Assembly (NCBI GenBank): GCA_027487435.1
Contig: JAIYDP010000433.1
Coordinates: forward strand, 1-32,558
Source of the DNA: Verrucomicrobiaceae bacterium
GTDB taxonomy: Bacteria > Verrucomicrobiota > Verrucomicrobiia > Verrucomicrobiales > Akkermansiaceae
Length of the DNA: 32,558 nucleotides
Reading direction: 5' to 3'
Shown piece after piece: positions 7,436 through 15,267 of the stretch (position 1 is its first letter; each line of letters begins with the position of its first letter). The notes below the pieces were generated by a model. That model made no database searches and had not been told where the DNA came from. It saw only the letters and a list, made by a program, of their open reading frames with translations. A program made the translations under genes and the position numbers.

Positions 7436-8407
7436 ATGAAAAAAACACTCGGAATTTTTCTCGTCTTTATCGCCATCTGCTTGGTCATGGCATTTCTGGA
7501 ACCCACCAAATTCCTCAGCACCATGAACATTGAGAATCTCTTGCTGCGCCTTGGCATCGTTGGGCTCATTGCTCTGGGAGTTTCGTTAGTCATCATCACA
7601 GGCGGCATCGATCTTTCGTTAGGTTCGGTGATATGCCTGACAGGTTGTGGCTTGCCATGGCTCTTGGTGCGCCAAGGCTGGTCGCCTGCATCAGCCTTGT
7701 TTCTTTTATTCGCGGTCTGCCTTGCCATTGGTTTGATTCACGGTCTGCTCATTACCAAATGGAATCTGCAACCCTTCATCATCACTCTTTGCGGTCTTCT
7801 GATCTATCGCGGCACCATGCGTGGCCTCGCGGCCGACCAGTCGCAGGGGTTCCGCTCGGGCTTTGATGATCTCCGTTGGATCGCTACCGGAAAGATGTCT
7901 CTACCCTTTTCCTCAATGCAAGTGCCTATTCCTTTTCTGCTACTCCTCGCCGTGGCCGCTGTCGTCGGTGGATTCCTTCGCTACACCGTGTGGGGTCAGC
8001 ATCTCATCGCGCTTGGCAACAATGAAGAAGCCGCACGCTGCTGCGGCATTCGCACGCATCGCATCATCATCGCCACCTACGTTGCATGCTCCTTGCTCGC
8101 AGGTCTAGCCGGTATTTTACTCTCCATGGATGTGAATTCCGCGCAGCCATCCGACTTCGGGAATTTTTACGAACTCTACGCCATCGCCGCCGCAGTTCTT
8201 GGTGGCTGCAGCCTGCGCGGTGGTCGTGGTGCCGTGGTAGGAGTGCTCATCGGATCGAGCTTGATCCTCGTGATCCGCAACATGATCGTCTTGCTGTTCC
8301 CCAGGCAAAACACCATCGAATTCGCTGTCATCGGCTTCGTGATCCTCCTAGGTGTCATGGGCGATGAAATCATGGCGCGCCTGTTTGTGAAAAAATCATC
8401 GCGGTAA
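7436..8407 (+). CDS. Sugar ABC importer permease, RbsC type
   Basis: A 323-residue polytopic membrane protein of the branched-chain amino acid/ribose permease superfamily. It has the characteristic ITGGIDLSLGSVICLTG motif at about 60-76, and AAAVLGGCSLRGGRGAVVG plus a following hydrophobic helix, matching the conserved cytoplasmic loop of RbsC-like proteins. Around eight to ten hydrophobic segments are visible. It is the third gene of the importer; one permease gene suggests a homodimeric channel, as usual for this class. No Shine-Dalgarno motif is seen before the ATG. A compact palindromic repeat lies 103 bases downstream, before the convergent sigma gene. Confidence 0.95.
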   Translation: MKKTLGIFLVFIAICLVMAFLEPTKFLSTMNIENLLLRLGIVGLIALGVSLVIITGGIDLSLGSVICLTGCGLPWLLVRQGWSPASALFLLFAVCLAIGLIHGLLITKWNLQPFIITLCGLLIYRGTMRGLAADQSQGFRSGFDDLRWIATGKMSLPFSSMQVPIPFLLLLAVAAVVGGFLRYTVWGQHLIALGNNEEAARCCGIRTHRIIIATYVACSLLAGLAGILLSMDVNSAQPSDFGNFYELYAIAAAVLGGCSLRGGRGAVVGVLIGSSLILVIRNMIVLLFPRQNTIEFAVIGFVILLGVMGDEIMARLFVKKSSR

Positions 8408-8510
8408 CAGATCGTATCAAAACGCAATCAAGATCACGGGATACGTTTGCACGTGGATGGATTGGTAGCACAGTCGCTCAGATGCAATTCCTGCTATTTC
8501 CCTAGATTGC

Positions 8511-8562
8511 AACCGAAATCCGAAGTATAGCGCCAACATTCGCCGACATCGGATCTCGGGTT
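8511..8562 (+). repeat. Compact copy of the dispersed palindromic repeat
   Basis: A 52-base imperfect palindrome. The left arm CCGAAATCCGAAGTATAGCG faces the right arm GCCGACATCGGATCTCGG across only a few bases. It is the outer stem of the long copies with the inner part missing. It lies between two convergent genes and could act as a bidirectional transcription end, but there is no T-tract. Confidence 0.72.
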
Positions 8563-8576
8563 GAAGACGATTTTCT

Positions 8577-9284
8577 TTACGATGAAGCAGCCACCGCGAT
8601 CAGGTGGCGCAGTTCATCCGCAACATCTGCGGGATCATCCAAGGTGGCCGCGATCTCGGCGCGGATGAGCTCGCGGAAACGCACACGAAGCCGGTGAATC
8701 GCGACCTTCACCGCGGTCTCGGAAAGATCGAGTTCGCGGGCAACATGGGCTTGCGAGGTGGTGGTATCGCCTCGAAGAAAGGGTTTGATCGCCGTGAAAT
8801 ATTGCGGTTTGTGCGCGTGCTCAGACTCCAGCGCGGTAAGTGCCCGAGCGATCAGCGCGAGCGCCCATTCGCGGTCAAAAGCTAGCGTATCGTCAGAGAG
8901 ACTCGGCATCGGCACGCCGGGCGTGGTGTCGTGATCCGTGACAAGTGGGACATGCTCCACGCCGCCGCCGCGTTTTCCGGCTTGGGCAGCGTCACGTTGT
9001 TTGGACAGGAAATGCTTCAAGGCTCCGAGCAGATAGCTACGAAAACGTCCGCGTGAGGGATCAGGTGAGCCAAGACCACCGGTCAAGACATTTTCGAAAA
9101 ACGCATGCGCAACTTCCCGAGCCACCTCTTCCCTTCGTCCTTCGCGGCGCAGAAAAGCCACCACCGGCTCATAGCAAGCCGCGCAGAGATCAGACAGAGC
9201 CGCCTTCGCGTCCTCGCCCTCGCCACGGGTGCGTAGGACGAGCGTCCAGCGAGTGGCGTGGAAGGCGGAGTCTGAGGCATTCAT
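8577..9284 (-). CDS. ECF-type RNA polymerase sigma factor, kinase-linked
   Basis: A 235-residue ECF sigma factor. Region 2 carries FHATRWTLVLRTRG, LCAACYEPVVAFLRREGR and FRSYLLGALKHFLSKQRD followed by AGKRGGG, the pattern common in Planctomycete/Verrucomicrobia kinase-linked ECF factors. Region 4 includes DLSETAVKVAIHRLRVRFRE, the DNA-binding helix-turn-helix for -35 recognition. No anti-sigma factor is adjacent. It sits 15 bases after the end of a membrane Ser/Thr kinase on the same strand, so kinase and sigma are likely co-transcribed, with control perhaps by phosphorylation. Here the kinase comes first, opposite to the second module at 13032-15106. Confidence 0.92.
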   Translation of the reverse strand: MNASDSAFHATRWTLVLRTRGEGEDAKAALSDLCAACYEPVVAFLRREGRREEVAREVAHAFFENVLTGGLGSPDPSRGRFRSYLLGALKHFLSKQRDAAQAGKRGGGVEHVPLVTDHDTTPGVPMPSLSDDTLAFDREWALALIARALTALESEHAHKPQYFTAIKPFLRGDTTTSQAHVARELDLSETAVKVAIHRLRVRFRELIRAEIAATLDDPADVADELRHLIAVAASS

Positions 9285-9299
9285 AAATTGATCGACTAC

Positions 9300-11267
9300 T
9301 TACTTTTTTGGAACCAGCGTTACGGCGAAATCATCGACGCGAATGTCTCTATGGGTCATCTCGCAGATGTGCTTGAGGGCAGCACCAAGAGTCACATTCT
9401 TGAGGACAAGACTTGCGATCCTGGATTTTGCCGGATCCGCTTCCGTCTCGTTAGGCATATCAATCAAGTTAATTCCTCTCTTAATTGGTTCGGCTTCTGA
9501 ATCATCGAGTTCCACAGACCTAATGCGAAGAAAATCAAGTGCTTCTTCCATGCTGCAATCCTCAAAATGCAAACTAGGAAGAATGATGGAATGGAGTTTT
9601 TTTCGTAATGCTTCTTGAGCAGGTGTATCTACAATCGTGGTTTCCTGCGAATCCACCTGCCCTTGTTGAGAGTCGGCTGGATTACGTGGGACTAGAGTTA
9701 CGGCGAAATCATCGACGCGAATGTCTCTATGGATCATCTCGCAGATGTGCTTGAGTGCAGTGCCGAGAGACACATTCTTTAGGATAAGTCGTACAATCCT
9801 AGATTTTGCCGGATCTGGTTGCGTCTCGCTAGGCATAAAAATAAAGTTGATGCCTTTCTTGTTTGAGTCGGTTTCTAAATCATCGAGTTCCACAGATCTA
9901 ATGCGAAGAAAATCAAGTGCTTCTTCCATGGTGCAATCCTCAAAATGCAAACTAGGTAGAATGATGGAGTTGAGTTTTTTCCGCAGTGCAGCTTGCTCAG
10001 GTGTATCACTCTTAGTAACAGTCTGTGACTCGCCCGTTAGTTTGTCGGGCTTGACTCGCACAGGTTGGCGGATCATCGAAGCAAGAAAAAACCCATAAAG
10101 CAGTAATATGACCATCGAAGAAATGGACGATACTTTCCCCAACGTTTCTTTGAAACTGAATAATCCAAGTATAAGCGAGAGCACCATGCACAGAGCGCTG
10201 ATCATGAAACCTGCTTCCGCCGCCTGCGATGATCGGCTCCATAAGAGAAAGGGCATTACGATGCCAAACAGGAACACCCCGAATGCAAACTTTGCCAGAC
10301 CTGTTGGTCGTCGAGTTGTAGTAATGACGGCTGACTGCACGGTAGGACTCAACTCCTGCTGCATCGCGCGGTGCACGTCCGTCTTCACTTCTGTCGCGCT
10401 TTGCTGGCGAAGCTCGCGCTCTTTTTCCAATGTCTTGAACACTATCTCATCGATCCGCGCATCAACCGCCGCACGCTGGCTGGGGGCAGGAAATCGCCCT
10501 AAAGGAAGCTCGCCGGTGAGCATTTCATAAATCACCACGCCTAGGCTATAAATGTCCGCGCGGTGATCGACTTCGTGCGGTTTCTCTTGCTGCTCAGGCG
10601 CCATATAGCTGACGCTGCCGAGTGCGCGGCCAGTACGTGTGAGGGTGAAATCATGATGCGGGTCTCCGACGATGCGGGCGATGCCGAAGTCGGCAATTTT
10701 CACTTTGCCCTTGCGGTCGAGCAGAATATTTTCCGGTTTGATATCGCGATGCCAGATGCCCTGTGCATGGGCCGCTTGCAACGCGTCGCAGATGCCGGGA
10801 ACGATGGTTAGCGCCTGCTCTGGGGTGAAACGTCCCGCGCCCATCGCTTGGCGGAGGTTTACGCCATCGATGTATTCCATCAATAGGTAGAAAAATCCGC
10901 CCGCTTGCCCGTGTTCAAAGACGGTGACAATGTTTGGGTGCTGAAGTTTGCCTAAGGTGCGAGCCTCGCGGGCAAATCGCTCGGCGAAGGTGGGGTCGCG
11001 ACCGAGTTGCGGGGAGAGGATTTTTAATGCAACCACGCGGTCCAAGCTTGGCTGTCGGACTTTGTAAACGAAGCCCATGCCGCCGCGCCCTATCAACTCG
11101 AGCACTTCCCACTTAGGAAATGCGGCGGCGATTTCAGCCAGTGGCGGCTCACCTTGACAATTCATTGGCGGCTCTTCCGCATCGCGAAGCAGACAAGCGG
11201 GACAAAACCCACCCGGGGCGTTAGTCGGGATGGGAGCGTGGCAGGTGGGGCAATTTTTTGGATTCAT
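9300..11267 (-). CDS. Membrane Ser/Thr protein kinase with duplicated STN-like extracytoplasmic domain
   Basis: A 655-residue Pkn-type kinase. An N-terminal zinc ribbon (CPTC at 6-9, CPAC at 22-25) precedes the kinase domain at about 53-305. The domain has glycine loop GRGGMGFVYK, Lys82, HRDIKPEN with Asp175, DFG with Asp193, and YMAPEQ. Three hydrophobic segments follow (about 325-344, 352-371, 382-399). The tail has two copies of a roughly 109-residue domain (421-529 and 547-655), each with LHFEDCxMEEALDFLRIRSV and ALKHICEMxHRDIRVDDFAV. These resemble the secretin/TonB short N-terminal (STN) fold, so the tail probably senses something outside the membrane. The copies are offset by exactly 126 codons and remain very similar in DNA, so the duplication is recent. 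It is followed by its sigma factor. Confidence 0.93.
   Translation of the reverse strand: MNPKNCPTCHAPIPTNAPGGFCPACLLRDAEEPPMNCQGEPPLAEIAAAFPKWEVLELIGRGGMGFVYKVRQPSLDRVVALKILSPQLGRDPTFAERFAREARTLGKLQHPNIVTVFEHGQAGGFFYLLMEYIDGVNLRQAMGAGRFTPEQALTIVPGICDALQAAHAQGIWHRDIKPENILLDRKGKVKIADFGIARIVGDPHHDFTLTRTGRALGSVSYMAPEQQEKPHEVDHRADIYSLGVVIYEMLTGELPLGRFPAPSQRAAVDARIDEIVFKTLEKERELRQQSATEVKTDVHRAMQQELSPTVQSAVITTTRRPTGLAKFAFGVFLFGIVMPFLLWSRSSQAAEAGFMISALCMVLSLILGLFSFKETLGKVSSISSMVILLLYGFFLASMIRQPVRVKPDKLTGESQTVTKSDTPEQAALRKKLNSIILPSLHFEDCTMEEALDFLRIRSVELDDLETDSNKKGINFIFMPSETQPDPAKSRIVRLILKNVSLGTALKHICEMIHRDIRVDDFAVTLVPRNPADSQQGQVDSQETTIVDTPAQEALRKKLHSIILPSLHFEDCSMEEALDFLRIRSVELDDSEAEPIKRGINLIDMPNETEADPAKSRIASLVLKNVTLGAALKHICEMTHRDIRVDDFAVTLVPKK
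9319..10000 (-). repeat. Recent in-gene tandem duplication in the kinase tail
   Basis: The 3' end of the kinase gene holds two direct copies with a period of 378 bases (126 codons). Corresponding points are 9319 and 9697, both reading GTTACGGCGAAATCATCGAC on the plus strand. Long runs are identical, with scattered substitutions concentrated in the middle, around the variable segment of the encoded domain. Confidence 0.9.
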
Positions 11268-11315
11268 CGTGTGAGTCGGAAAGAGTAAAGTCTCCCATCA
11301 ATTGGTTAGATCTTT

Positions 11316-11870
11316 TCAAGCGGTTTGAACGATCAATGACAAGGAGGAAAGAGATTTTCTAGGGGATCTGTTGACAGGACTGCTTACGTTATGGAGCCAC
11401 CCGAACTGACGCCATGAGAAACATGATTGTAGCAGCTTGCTTGGATGGAGAGACCGTTGGCGTGATTTCGGAATGGTTCTGCCGCCGTTAGGGTACGTAC
11501 CATCCACCCATGAATGACTGATGCCGGCGAACGTAAGTGTCCCCTTCCGGTTGATGATCACTGGAGTGCCCATGGATTCGGAAATCACTTTCCCGTTCTC
11601 CTTGACGCGAATCAGCAACTTGCCATCTGGTGTGTTGAACTCGCCCTTGGCATTGGCAGTCGCAACGTGTTTGCCCGCCACGTGAACCTTGCCTTGCTGA
11701 TCCATTTTCATTTCAAACTTTCCGTCCGAAGTTTTCAGTGTGAAGGCAGAAATGCGAAAAACGACCTTGTCTGCCAGAGGAATTGGCATTTTTGCGCCGC
11801 TGGTTTCAACACCTAAGCCGTATAGGCACAGTGGCAGGATGAGCAAAATTCGTTTGTGTCGTGGTTTCAT
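11316..11870 (-). CDS. Exported hypothetical protein, tail possibly frameshifted
   Basis: A 184-residue frame starting at ATG 11870 with an apparent signal peptide: basic MKPRHKR, hydrophobic ILLILPLCLYGLG, and a cleavage zone near TSGAK. The mature part is rich in beta-type pairs such as DGKFEMKMDQQGKVHVAGK and DGKLLIRVKENGKVI, suggesting a repetitive beta domain. After GISHSWVDGTYPNGG the reading frame becomes Ser/Arg-rich and less convincing. A neighbouring frame there reads AEPFRNHANGLSIQASCYNH and stops at 11384, so a frameshift near 11490 is possible. No family recognised. It is divergent from the lipoprotein gene at 12249, with a long repeat copy between them. Confidence 0.6.
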   Translation of the reverse strand: MKPRHKRILLILPLCLYGLGVETSGAKMPIPLADKVVFRISAFTLKTSDGKFEMKMDQQGKVHVAGKHVATANAKGEFNTPDGKLLIRVKENGKVISESMGTPVIINRKGTLTFAGISHSWVDGTYPNGGRTIPKSRQRSLHPSKLLQSCFSWRQFGWLHNVSSPVNRSPRKSLSSLSLIVQTA

Positions 11871-12000
11871 GTTTTCGTTTGATTCGATTGTTTCTGAATC
11901 TCGGTTTTTTCCCATTTGCAACAGGCAAAGAGATCGAAATCGTGATTTCACAGGTTCCTGACGAATCTTAGACTCTAGGTTACAAAAAAAATCATTTTAT

Positions 12001-12141
12001 CCCGAGATTCGAAGTAGAGCGCCAGAACGTCGATGCTAGGCGTTTGATGACCGCAGTGGGCTGCATCCAACGATGCTGCCCCAAGGTCTGAAATGCTTTG
12101 CGCAACAAATGATGGCAGCGTTATCCTTAGGATTTCGGGTT
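12001..12141 (+). repeat. Long copy of the dispersed nested-palindrome repeat
   Basis: The left terminus CCCGAGATTCGAAGTAGAGC and the right terminus CCTTAGGATTTCGGG are mutually inverted. Inside lies the apical stem GGGCTGCATC (12058-12067), loop CAAC, GATGCTGCCC (12072-12081), then AAGGTCTGAAATGC. A spurious reading frame crosses it on the minus strand. The element sits between the divergent genes at 11870 and 12249. Confidence 0.8.
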
Positions 12142-12248
12142 CAAAGCAATGCCTACACAAAAATAACCAGACGAGATCGACGAAGTTACACAAATTCCGC
12201 ATAGATCCTCGTTTGTTTAGAGAACCACACCTGACCGAACCATCACCC

Positions 12249-12827
12249 ATGAACACCGCTCTGCATTACTTCGCCTTTTCCGTGTCACTCGCCGGCACTT
12301 TCTTTCTGACCTCGTGCAATGTCAATTACGACATGGTGATCTTTCAGGAAGCCGGAACCAAGCCCACAGCCAAAACACCCATGCCGAAAATCGGCATCGA
12401 CACCAACGTGTCTGCACGAATCATGGGCGGCAACATGAAAAGCAAAAAGCCTTATGACATTCACGCTTCCTATACCGATACCACATTCACAATCGCCTCC
12501 GTTGAGTTCACAAAAGTACTGGTGACCTATGCCGATGGCAGCGTGGATCCCGGAATCGCCGCACTCAAACTTCCCAAGCGCTTTGACCATACATACATGG
12601 AAGAGCCTCAATTTCTCACCGAGGGCACCATGGTCATCAACAAGTCACGCAGCATCCACGCGGAGTTCCCTAGAACGATTTCCCGCGACGAACCATTCGC
12701 ACTCCAAATCGAGGGCCATTTCACCAAAGACAACGGCGCGATCATCCCTTTCAAGATCAAGGAAAAATTCAACATTTCGCGCGATACAGGCACACAAACA
12801 TGGGTGGATTTTGTGAGCGGCTGTTGA
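12249..12827 (+). CDS. Hypothetical lipoprotein
   Basis: A 192-residue protein with a lipoprotein signal: MNTALHYFAFSVSLAG, then FFLTSC, which would place the lipidated cysteine at 23. The mature part has no recognised domain. It contains IASVEFTKVLVTYADGSVDPG and later FALQIEGHFTKDNGAIIPF, patterns suggestive of beta-sandwich strands. The frame extends upstream into the repeat element, but the signal peptide decides this start. It is not clearly in an operon: about 205 bases, containing a degenerate repeat copy, separate it from the next sigma gene. Confidence 0.75.
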   Translation: MNTALHYFAFSVSLAGTFFLTSCNVNYDMVIFQEAGTKPTAKTPMPKIGIDTNVSARIMGGNMKSKKPYDIHASYTDTTFTIASVEFTKVLVTYADGSVDPGIAALKLPKRFDHTYMEEPQFLTEGTMVINKSRSIHAEFPRTISRDEPFALQIEGHFTKDNGAIIPFKIKEKFNISRDTGTQTWVDFVSGC

Positions 12828-12835
12828 ACGAATAG

Positions 12836-12893
12836 CATGGCATTTCGTGGAGAAGTCCGTGGAGATAGCTCGGCAAATGATGGTGGCCTGTGA
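12836..12893 (+). repeat. Degenerate fragment of the dispersed repeat core
   Basis: The words GCATGGCATTTCGTGGAGAA and TCGGCAAATGATGGTGGC resemble the inner arms of the copy at 22341-22523 (GCAAGGCGTTTCATGGACGC and ACGGCAAATGATGGCCGC). The apical stem and the terminal arms are missing. This is a weak, truncated copy just after the lipoprotein gene. Confidence 0.4.
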
Positions 12894-13031
12894 TCGCCGT
12901 CAACTTCTGATTGCGAGTTTGTATCACAAAACTTGGTTCGTGTTGTTTTTTATCTTCGCGATGGAAGATTTTTCGATCATTTTCCAACAAAGTTTGAAAC
13001 ATCTGCACCGTTTTGCTTAAGTAGATTTGTA

Positions 13032-13769
13032 ATGCCGCTAGATTCATCCAACTTAACCCGCATTGCGCAGTTCCACACCACCCGCTGGTCCATGGTTGTG
13101 CGTGCGAAAAGCCCCACCACGGGCAGCGAGGACGGATCACTCGAATCGCTCTGCCAGCAGTATTGGCCGCCACTCTACGCCTACGTGCGCCGCTGCGGCC
13201 ATTCACCGCACGATGCCCAGGACCTCACCCAGGAATTTTTCGTTAGATTGTTAGAAAAATGCTGGCTCTCTACGGCGGATCAATCCCAAGGAAAACTCCG
13301 CTCGTTTTTGCTCACGGCCATGAAACGTTTCCTCGCCAACGCATGGGATCGCTCGCAGGCGGCGAAGCGCGGCGGCAAGCATGCCATCACCAGCGTGGAC
13401 ACGGAGGAGGGCGAAAAGCTGCTGGCATCCGCCGCATCGCTCTCGGAGGAATCGGCGTTTGATCGCGGCTGGGCGCTCATCGTTTTGAAGTCCACCCTGG
13501 ATCGCCTCCGTGCCGAATACGAGCCAGCGGGCAGGCTCCGCGAATACGAACGCATCAAACCCGCCCTCACCTCCCTGCGCGGCGAGATCGACTACGATGC
13601 CATCGCCGCCGATTTGCAGGTCTTGCCCGTTTCGGCCCGCAGCATGGTCCACCGCCTGCGCAAGCGTTTCCGCGAACTTTTCCGCGAAGAAGTGGCCGGC
13701 ACCGTCGCTACTCCAGAGGAAATCGACGAGGAAATGCGGGCACTCATCGCCGCACTAGGCCATGTATGA
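13032..13769 (+). CDS. ECF-type RNA polymerase sigma factor, kinase-linked (second module)
   Basis: A 245-residue ECF sigma factor related to the one at 8577-9284. Region 2 has FHTTRWSMVVRAK, LCQQYWPPLYAYVRRCG, DAQDLTQEFFVRLLEK and LRSFLLTAMKRFLANAWDRS followed by AAKRGG. Region 4 has DLQVLPVSARSMVHRLRKRF. The frame extends upstream to a TTG at 12933, but family homology starts around ATG 13032; no ribosome-binding motif is visible. Its stop overlaps the kinase ATG (ATGA), so the two are translationally coupled. Unlike the first module, the sigma gene precedes the kinase. No anti-sigma gene is seen, so control by the partner kinase is inferred. Confidence 0.92.
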   Translation: MPLDSSNLTRIAQFHTTRWSMVVRAKSPTTGSEDGSLESLCQQYWPPLYAYVRRCGHSPHDAQDLTQEFFVRLLEKCWLSTADQSQGKLRSFLLTAMKRFLANAWDRSQAAKRGGKHAITSVDTEEGEKLLASAASLSEESAFDRGWALIVLKSTLDRLRAEYEPAGRLREYERIKPALTSLRGEIDYDAIAADLQVLPVSARSMVHRLRKRFRELFREEVAGTVATPEEIDEEMRALIAALGHV

Positions 13770-15106
13770 AAAACGACCCCGCCAACTCCGTTTGCCCGCG
13801 TTGCGAAATGCCGCTCGCGAGTGGTGACGTGGATGGTCTGTGCGCCCGCTGTCTCGGCGCCTTGAATTTCGATGCCTTCACCACCGATGATGGCACCGGC
13901 AACGATCCCGCATCCCCGCCTTCCTCTGTGGAAGAACTCGCGCCCTTTTTCCCTCAGTTTGAAATCCATTCCTGCCTCGGCCAAGGCGGCATGGGCGTGG
14001 TTTATAAAGCCCGCCAGAAATCGCTCAATCGCTGGGTCGCCCTCAAGCTGCTCTCACCCGAACGCGCCGCCGACCCCGCCTTCGCCCTGCGTTTTGCCAG
14101 CGAAGCGCAGACCCTCGCCGCGCTCAGCCATCCGCACATCGTCGGCATCTACGACTTCGGCGAGGCCGGCGGGATGTTCTATCTGCTCATGGAATATGTG
14201 GAGGGCGAAAACCTGCGCCAAGTCCTCAAAGCGAAACGCCACACTCCCGCAGAGGCGCTCGCCATCATCGCACCGGTCTGTGATGCGCTCCAGTGCGCCC
14301 ACGACCTCGGCATCGTCCACCGCGACATCAAACCAGAGAACCTCCTGATTCACCGCTCCGGCACCGTCAAGATTGCCGACTTCGGCATCGCCCGCATCAT
14401 GGATCAGGAAAGCACGCCCGAGGAAACATCAGGCACGCCGCGCCCCGTCACCACGGCTCACACCATTGCCATCGGCACCCCCGACTACGCGGCACCGGAG
14501 CAACTCGCCTCCGTCCCCATCGACCACCGCGCCGACATCTATTCGCTCGGCGTCGTGCTCTACGAAATGCTCACAGGCGAAAGGCCCGTCACCGACACCG
14601 TGCTCCCACCCTCCAGGCGAATCAAGGTGCCCCCCGCCATCGACGAGATCGTGCTCAAAGCCCTCGCCAAAGAACCGGAACGGCGCTTCAAGAGTGCGGG
14701 GGAATTTCATAGCCGCATCCAGCAAGCTCAGTCGGCCCTGGCGCGTCCCCGCCGCCTGCCGCGCCCAGCGATCCTTTGGTTTTCCGCCACAGCAATCGTC
14801 GCCGCCGTTCTATGGTGGCTGCCAGCACGGGAAGGCTGGCAAAAGAGTTTATCCGACCTTTTCCAGACATTCTCAAACCCCTCCTCTGTTCCTCCCATTG
14901 ATCCAGACGAAGGAAAGCCTCTCCCCCGCAGATGGGAGGAAAACTTCATGGCTCTGATGGAGGCCCGAAAACAAGCTCTCATGCAAACACCCAAAGGCGG
15001 TTCTGTGCCCGAACATCTCGCCGCAGAAGTCGCCCGTCTCGAAGCCCGCGATCAGGAGCTGCGTCAACTCATCCTTGGCACCGCCAACCCACCTCCGAAT
15101 CCTTGA
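13766..15106 (+). CDS. Membrane Ser/Thr protein kinase (second module)
   Basis: A 446-residue kinase. It has an N-terminal zinc ribbon (CPRC at 10-13, CARC at 26-29) and a kinase domain at about 65-320. The domain has LGQGGMGVVYKARQ, Lys94, VHRDIKPEN with Asp187, DFGIARI with Asp205, and GTPDYAAPEQ. One membrane helix lies at about 335-353 (ILWFSATAIVAAVLWWLP). The roughly 90-residue outer tail is charged and partly helical (AAEVARLEARDQELRQLI) and lacks the STN-like copies of the first kinase. The secreted protein encoded next does have such a segment, so the sensory part may be supplied by a separate polypeptide; that is inference. Start fixed by the ATGA overlap with the sigma gene. Confidence 0.93.
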   Translation: MKNDPANSVCPRCEMPLASGDVDGLCARCLGALNFDAFTTDDGTGNDPASPPSSVEELAPFFPQFEIHSCLGQGGMGVVYKARQKSLNRWVALKLLSPERAADPAFALRFASEAQTLAALSHPHIVGIYDFGEAGGMFYLLMEYVEGENLRQVLKAKRHTPAEALAIIAPVCDALQCAHDLGIVHRDIKPENLLIHRSGTVKIADFGIARIMDQESTPEETSGTPRPVTTAHTIAIGTPDYAAPEQLASVPIDHRADIYSLGVVLYEMLTGERPVTDTVLPPSRRIKVPPAIDEIVLKALAKEPERRFKSAGEFHSRIQQAQSALARPRRLPRPAILWFSATAIVAAVLWWLPAREGWQKSLSDLFQTFSNPSSVPPIDPDEGKPLPRRWEENFMALMEARKQALMQTPKGGSVPEHLAAEVARLEARDQELRQLILGTANPPPNP

Positions 15107-15267
15107 TATGCTTCACGATTTCCCACACACCGCCAACGATTGCAAAATAATAAAAAAATTCCGCCATTCTCTGCCACAATCACGCATTGATCCTTAAGTA
15201 ATGAATGAGGACGAGGTCGCCGGATGAACCTCAGGCCACGATCCGCAACAAACGATACAGAAACATC

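Noticed and set aside
11975..12256. Minus-strand 93-codon frame across the intergenic region
   Set aside because: Most of it is translation of the palindromic repeat (DLGAASLDAAH); a spurious ORF produced by the repeat.
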